A stretch of DNA of 5,115 bases, from NCBI GenBank assembly GCA_029983705.1, contig JASBYZ010000101.1, forward strand, positions 1-5,115. The letters run 5' to 3'. The translations under genes were made by a program, and so were the position numbers. Every line of letters starts with the position of its first letter. Position 1 is the first letter of the stretch. A model generated the notes under the pieces. The model ran no database searches and was not told where the DNA came from. It saw only the letters and a program-made list of their open reading frames with translations. Below are positions 1 through 5,115 of the stretch, one piece after another. This DNA is from Coriobacteriales bacterium (GTDB lineage Bacteria > Actinomycetota > Coriobacteriia > Coriobacteriales > JAEZZM01).

Positions 1-448
1 CAATATCTCCGATGGTACCGCCAATCTCAGTGATAACAACATCTACATTGGTTTGCTCAGAGATTCTGTAGAGCTTATCTTGGATTGCATTAGTTACGTG
101 AGGAATAACCTGGACAGTGCCACCTAAAAACTCGCCCTTTCGCTCACGGGCAATAAGGCTTTTATAAATTGAGCCCTGGGTAAAGTTTGATTCACGAGTT
201 AGGTTCTCATCAATAAATCTTTCATAGTGGCCCAAATCAAGGTCACCTTCGTGACCATCTTCAGTTACAAATACCTCACCATGCTGAAAAGGTGACATGG
301 TTCCTGGGTCCACATTAAGGTATGGATCCATCTGTTGCATCGTAACCTTATAGCCACGAGACTTGATAAGACGACCAAGAGAAGCTGCTGTAATACCCTT
401 ACCTAGTGATGAAACAACGCCTCCAGTAACAATAATATGTTTTGTCAT
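1..448 (-). CDS. pyrG: CTP synthase (glutamine-hydrolysing), N-terminal part, runs off the left edge
   Basis: CTP synthase makes CTP from UTP using ATP and glutamine, the last step of de novo pyrimidine nucleotide synthesis in the cytosol. The visible 149 residues are the start of the N-terminal amidoligase (synthetase) domain and read MTKHIIVTGGVVSSLGKG at the N terminus. The P-loop-like GGVVSSLGKG (residues 9-18, Lys17), DPYLNVDPGTMSPFQHGEVFV (from Asp41), DLDLGHYERF (Asp71) and EIGGTIGD (Glu141) are all diagnostic of the family. The start at 448 matches the usual N terminus. The glutaminase domain is outside the window. One oddity is Gln39, where the E. coli enzyme and most homologues carry Lys40. 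The start has no ideally spaced ribosome binding site: GAGG lies only 3 bases upstream, and AGGAGAAGG ends 11 bases upstream. The gene sits 71 bases after the MraY-like gene, behind a probable terminator, so it may have its own promoter. Identity is certain. Confidence 0.97.
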   Translation of the reverse strand, partial: MTKHIIVTGGVVSSLGKGITAASLGRLIKSRGYKVTMQQMDPYLNVDPGTMSPFQHGEVFVTEDGHEGDLDLGHYERFIDENLTRESNFTQGSIYKSLIARERKGEFLGGTVQVIPHVTNAIQDKLYRISEQTNVDVVITEIGGTIGDI

Positions 449-3400
449 AGTCCTCTAAGCCTTCTCCTCACGATAGCTAAATTATTTTTCTTATAATGGT
501 ATACCAAAAATGCCTTCACTTAGGCATTGCGTCCAAGTTTATCAATAAAGCTTAATATCTTTGAACCCTCAATTATCTGAGAGAATGACTTGAATTCACT
601 CAAGACATTAAGCGCTAAAAGCAGTGCAAATATCAAGACAAGTCCGCTGATAGGAAGGGCACTTGCAAATAAAAATCCCATATAGGCGCCCATAGCATTG
701 GCACCCGCGTCCCCCATAATTCCAAGTTCTCCTGCATCGTATTTCCAGCTTGCAAATACTGGACCTAAACTTGCAAAGACAAGAGCAAAGTAGGAATAGG
801 TAGTCCAAATTTTTCCCATAAAAATAATAAGCATCAGGCAGGCCACAAGCACTCCTACCGTATAGGATTTCAGTGCGCGAGCAGGGCGTAGGTCAAGAAG
901 GTTTATAAGGTTTGCACTCAGAGCAATTACGCAGGCCTTAAGTACAATTTCTACAACCGTAGTAATGTTTGCGTCCAAAGGGTCTGTAATTGATGCTGCG
1001 GTAAATATAGTTACCAGCCCAATTCCCATAAACTTAAGGGCACCAGTTGAGATTCTAAAATCAAGAAGTTTTGAAAAGTGGCCACTAAAGCCCTTGGCAT
1101 CTGAACTTGAACCAATCCAGTCATCATACATGCCAAAAAGACAGGCCCCCATAACTAACGGAAGCGCTGCGTTTACCATAATAAGCCAAGAAGGTTGATA
1201 GCCTGCAATCGCACCAATAATAATGCCACCAATCCAGGCTCCTAAAATCCAAATAGCCCATACTACCCCAAGTCCGTGCCAGACCTCTTTGCCGCGGTAG
1301 TTCTTTTGACGAGGAGCCACAAGCTCAAGCTCTTTTGCGAGCATGCGCATGGCAAAGACAGGAATAGCTATGGTCGTTAAAAATAGGATGAAATATGAGA
1401 TGAGTGGCAGCATAGGTTTAAGTGCTATTCTGCTTGAGCGCTGGTGGTCTCTTCGCTGAGCTGAGGCCTAATTACCTGAACGGTTGTTGTAGGTCTTTTT
1501 GGAAGATCTGGATAGGCTTTAGTACCATCTAAACCGTATACACCAGTTTGTTCGCTTACTAAAAGTGCAAGCAGGCTATAGCCACCCACCTGGGTATCAA
1601 GTGCAGCAACTGCAGAAAATCCTCTGGTTTGAGCGTCCACAATCAAATTATCATCCGCATTAGAAAGCTGGGTTGATACAGAATACATTCCGTTTTGTAG
1701 GGCCTGTTGTGCAAGGTCAAGGCCCCAAGGCATAGCCTTGTGGTCTTCTCCTTCAACAGCAATGTTTACGATATAGTTAGCTCTCTTTGGATTGTCTGGT
1801 AAATCGTTAAAGTTAATGACGCCTTCTGAAACTAAGAGCGCGCTGAGTTCACCTTTAATCTTGCTCTGAGGCTCTGCTGCAGAGCTACTTACCTCACTTT
1901 GAGCTGCAGTTGTACTCTCAGAAGATGAGCCCGGTATAATCTTACTAATAACCCCAAGTGCTCCATTTGACTCACTTGTGCTTGTCTCCTGACCAAACTC
2001 CCCGTTTGACCACTCTTTTACAAGTGCCTTGCTCAAGTTTTTCTGAATGTCTTCTGGTTTCGAGACGCCTAGAATTGCCATGAGCTCATCGGCAAGCTTT
2101 TTATTTGCAGGGTCAGTATAATCTTTAGGGTTAATAATTACGCGGGTTGCATGCCCTCCGGCCTGCTCAACAAGCTTTTGCACTTCTTCGTAAGCAGTTT
2201 GAGATCCCTTATCTGAGACCACAATTGCATGCCTATCTTCAAGCGCGCCATCTGCCCAGCCCTCTATAAACATCTGAGTAAAGCTGCGCTTAGCATTCAG
2301 TTCATTTTCCATTTGGTCTTTTTGAGCCACTGCCTCTTTATAATCTGACTGCAAGCTTGTTACCAGTGATGATGAAGTTTGGCGCAAGGCCTCACTTCCA
2401 CCAATAGCAGCACCCATTACAACACCAATGGTCAATGCCAAAAAAATCGCAACAATTGTGATTATGTGGTATCTCAAGTTATACATATAAACCCTAACCT
2501 AAAGAATTCTGAATTCCAATCCAAACCAAACGCAAGGAATCGCGCAGGGCTGGAGAGATTGCAAAGGTAGCAATCATAACTATGAGTGCAGCTACAATTA
2601 CTATTATGACATGTATGGGCTTTGCTGAGGTACGGTAGAGCTTTGATACGCCCTTAGCGTCCACGAGCTTATCGCCCACCTTTAGTCGAACAAGGAAGGT
2701 TGATGACATGCCGCCCCTTCCCTTATCAAGGTACTCAATCATATTTGCATGAGTACCAACAGCAACAATCAACTCTGCAAGAGAGTGATAGGCCAACAGA
2801 AGCGCTAGATCTTCAGAGGTTGCAGACAAAGCCCAAGGATCTGCCGAGAGGCCTAAGGCCTTAATTCTGTCCATAGCAGGACAAGAACCATCGGGGTAGG
2901 CATGGGCTATCAGCTGAGCTCCGCATAAGAGCGCCTCATCACTCACAGAATCCATGTCACCTATGATGATATCGGGCTTGTAGCCTGCCTCAAGTAAGGC
3001 ATCAGCTCCCCCGTCCACGCCAATAAAGACCGGACGCGTCTCTGAAATATAACCGTGAAGAGCGCGCAGGTCTTCCATATAGTCATAGCCTCTGATAACC
3101 ACCAGCACATGACGTCCTGCAATTGGCACATCTGTTGGAGGCACCCACATATCACTTAAGAGTACATCTCTGTCGTATTCGAGGTAAGAGAGGGTATTTC
3201 TGGTAAAGTCATCAAGCCTGGTATCAAGGCTTAACTGCGCCTTATCCATCTTTTGGCTCACATAGTTTTCTGTGAGCTCAACGCCTTTAGCTAAAAGCTC
3301 ATCTCCCCTATAGACTTCATCGTCTATAACTCGTAATACTTCACCCTCAGATACCGCATCAAAAAATTCAAGCCCCAAATTATCTATTAAGTGAATGCCC

Positions 3401-5115
3401 TTATCAAGAAGGATTTTAGGGCCCACATTTGGATAGAGGCCAGAGATAGATTCTGCAGCATTAAGCACGCAGGTAACACCAGTCTTTGCTAAGGATTCTG
3501 CAGAGACCCTATCCATATCAGAATGGTTGATAACAGCAATTGAGTTTGAATCCAGGCGCTCAACTATGTCTTTAGTGCGACTATCTTTAATTGCTATCCC
3601 ACTAAAACTCATAGCTCACCCGCTTTTTCTAATAACTCTCTTGCATAACTCATTGAATTTGTTGAATGTTCTCCGGCAAGCATGCGAGAAATCTCTTCTA
3701 CTCGCTTTTCACCTTCAAGTAGTGTAACGCAACTTTCTAGTGCACCCTCACTATTGCTTGATTTATACACTAAATAATGGGTGTCAGCGCAAACCGCGAT
3801 CTGTGGAAGGTGGGACACTACTATAACTTGGTGAGTCTCAGAGAGCTCAGAGAGTATCTCTCCCACAGCAAGCGCAGTTTGTCCACCAATTCCTGCATCT
3901 ACCTCATCAAATATTAGGGTTTCAATCTTATCTGACTGACCCATTACTGCCTTTATTGCAAGCATTACTCTACTTGTCTCACCACCTGAGGCAATTTGTG
4001 CAAGTGACTTTGGTGAGACATCCTTACTTGGAGAAAGTTTAAACTCAAGTTGGTGAGCCTTATGTGCGCTAAAATCTTCTGGCTCAAGCGCTTTAAGATC
4101 CACCTCAAAACTTGACTGTTCCATTTCAAGACGGTGTAGGTATTCACTTACCTGTGATGAAAAACTCTCTGTATGAGCGCGGCGGATATCAAACCAATCC
4201 TGCGCCTTTTCTAAGAGATTTTTCTCGCTTTTATCGAGCGCCTTTTTTGCCTCATTAATATAAAACTCAGCATCATCACTTACGCTTACGCGCTTTTGGG
4301 CCTGCTCATAGGTGGATAAGACCTCTTCTAAACTAGGACCATAGGCACGCATGAGCATCTGTAAATCTTGGTGGCGCACCCTAAGCTCCTCAAGTTTTGC
4401 ATCATCTAAATCAATGCTATCTCTATAGGCACGCACCTCATGTGCAATGTCGCCAAGCTCTATAAGTGCTGAGTCAATACGCTCCGACTCGCCTGAAATT
4501 GATTCATCAATATCTGATATTTGAAAGACAAGGTCACGAGCGTATGAAAGCTTTTCAAGCAAGCCCTCCTCGCCCTCAAGCAACTCATAGACCTCACTTG
4601 ACATCTGAACTAAGCTATCAGCATGCTCAAGCTTGTTGAGCACCTCCATAAGCTCATCGTATTCGTGCGGCTTTGGATTTACCTTTGAGATTTTATCAAC
4701 AATCACTCGAGCCTCTTCAAGCTCTCCTGATTTATCTTCTGCAAGGGCAAGCGCAGAGTTATATGCCTCTTGTGCCTCAAGCTTTTCTTGATAGGCTTGC
4801 TCATAGCTTGCCTTAGCGTCAAGTGCTTCTGTGCCTATCCAAGCATCATAGATATCTGGGTGTGCTTGAGCTTTAAGCAAAGACTGGTGTTCGTGCTGGC
4901 CCAGCATGTCAACACTTGAGCCATAGCCTTGCGCTAGAGCTTTTACTGAAGACATCGCGCCATCAATATGCACCCGGCTTTTCCCATCTGAGCTCATGGT
5001 TCTTTTGATAACCACTCCGTCTTCAGAGTCATCATCGTCTAAAAAATATCTGCCTTCAACCTGGAGTTTATCTGTTCCCTCTTTAAGCCAACCCTGATCT
5101 GCTCGATCACCTACT

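Overview
The window holds five genes, all on the minus strand. Read in the direction of transcription (right to left) they are: the 3' part of recN (DNA repair), steA (membrane-anchored protein with a thiamine-pyrophosphokinase-like fold), a SteB/MctB-type single-pass membrane protein, a MraY/WecA-like multi-pass membrane protein, and the 5' part of pyrG (CTP synthase). The order recN-steA-steB/mctB-pyrG is a familiar actinobacterial arrangement. G+C looks to be in the mid-40s percent by eye, which is low for actinobacteria. Together with the protein sequences this suggests a low-GC actinobacterium, perhaps a coriobacterium such as the Atopobium/Fannyhessea/Lancefieldella group. The phylum-level guess is fairly firm; the genus-level guess is only an inference.

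Layout. Positions 3609-5115 encode the C-terminal ~500 residues of RecN; the N-terminal end with Walker A lies beyond the right edge. steA (2494-3612) overlaps recN by an ATGA. The steB-like gene (1425-2486) follows after 7 bases, and the MraY-like gene (520-1413) after a further 11 bases. These four genes are packed like one co-transcribed, translationally coupled unit. A small hairpin followed by T residues overlaps the stop codon of the MraY-like gene and probably ends that unit. A 71-base, partly AT-rich gap then leads into pyrG (1-448), whose C-terminal three quarters lie beyond the left edge.

How the genes may work together. RecN acts in double-strand-break repair. SteA and SteB are known from Corynebacterium work as partners in cell separation and envelope biology. 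The MraY-like protein belongs to a family acting on polyprenyl-phosphate and UDP-sugars, but it lacks several catalytic residues of that family. SteA, SteB and the MraY-like protein plausibly form a membrane-associated cell-envelope or division module; this is inference from adjacency. PyrG supplies CTP.

No mobile element, CRISPR array, tRNA or rRNA was seen. This is a conserved housekeeping locus. The points most worth a second look are the degenerate active site of the MraY-like protein, the intact nucleotide-binding-like motifs in SteA, and a Lys-to-Gln change at an otherwise conserved active-site position of PyrG.
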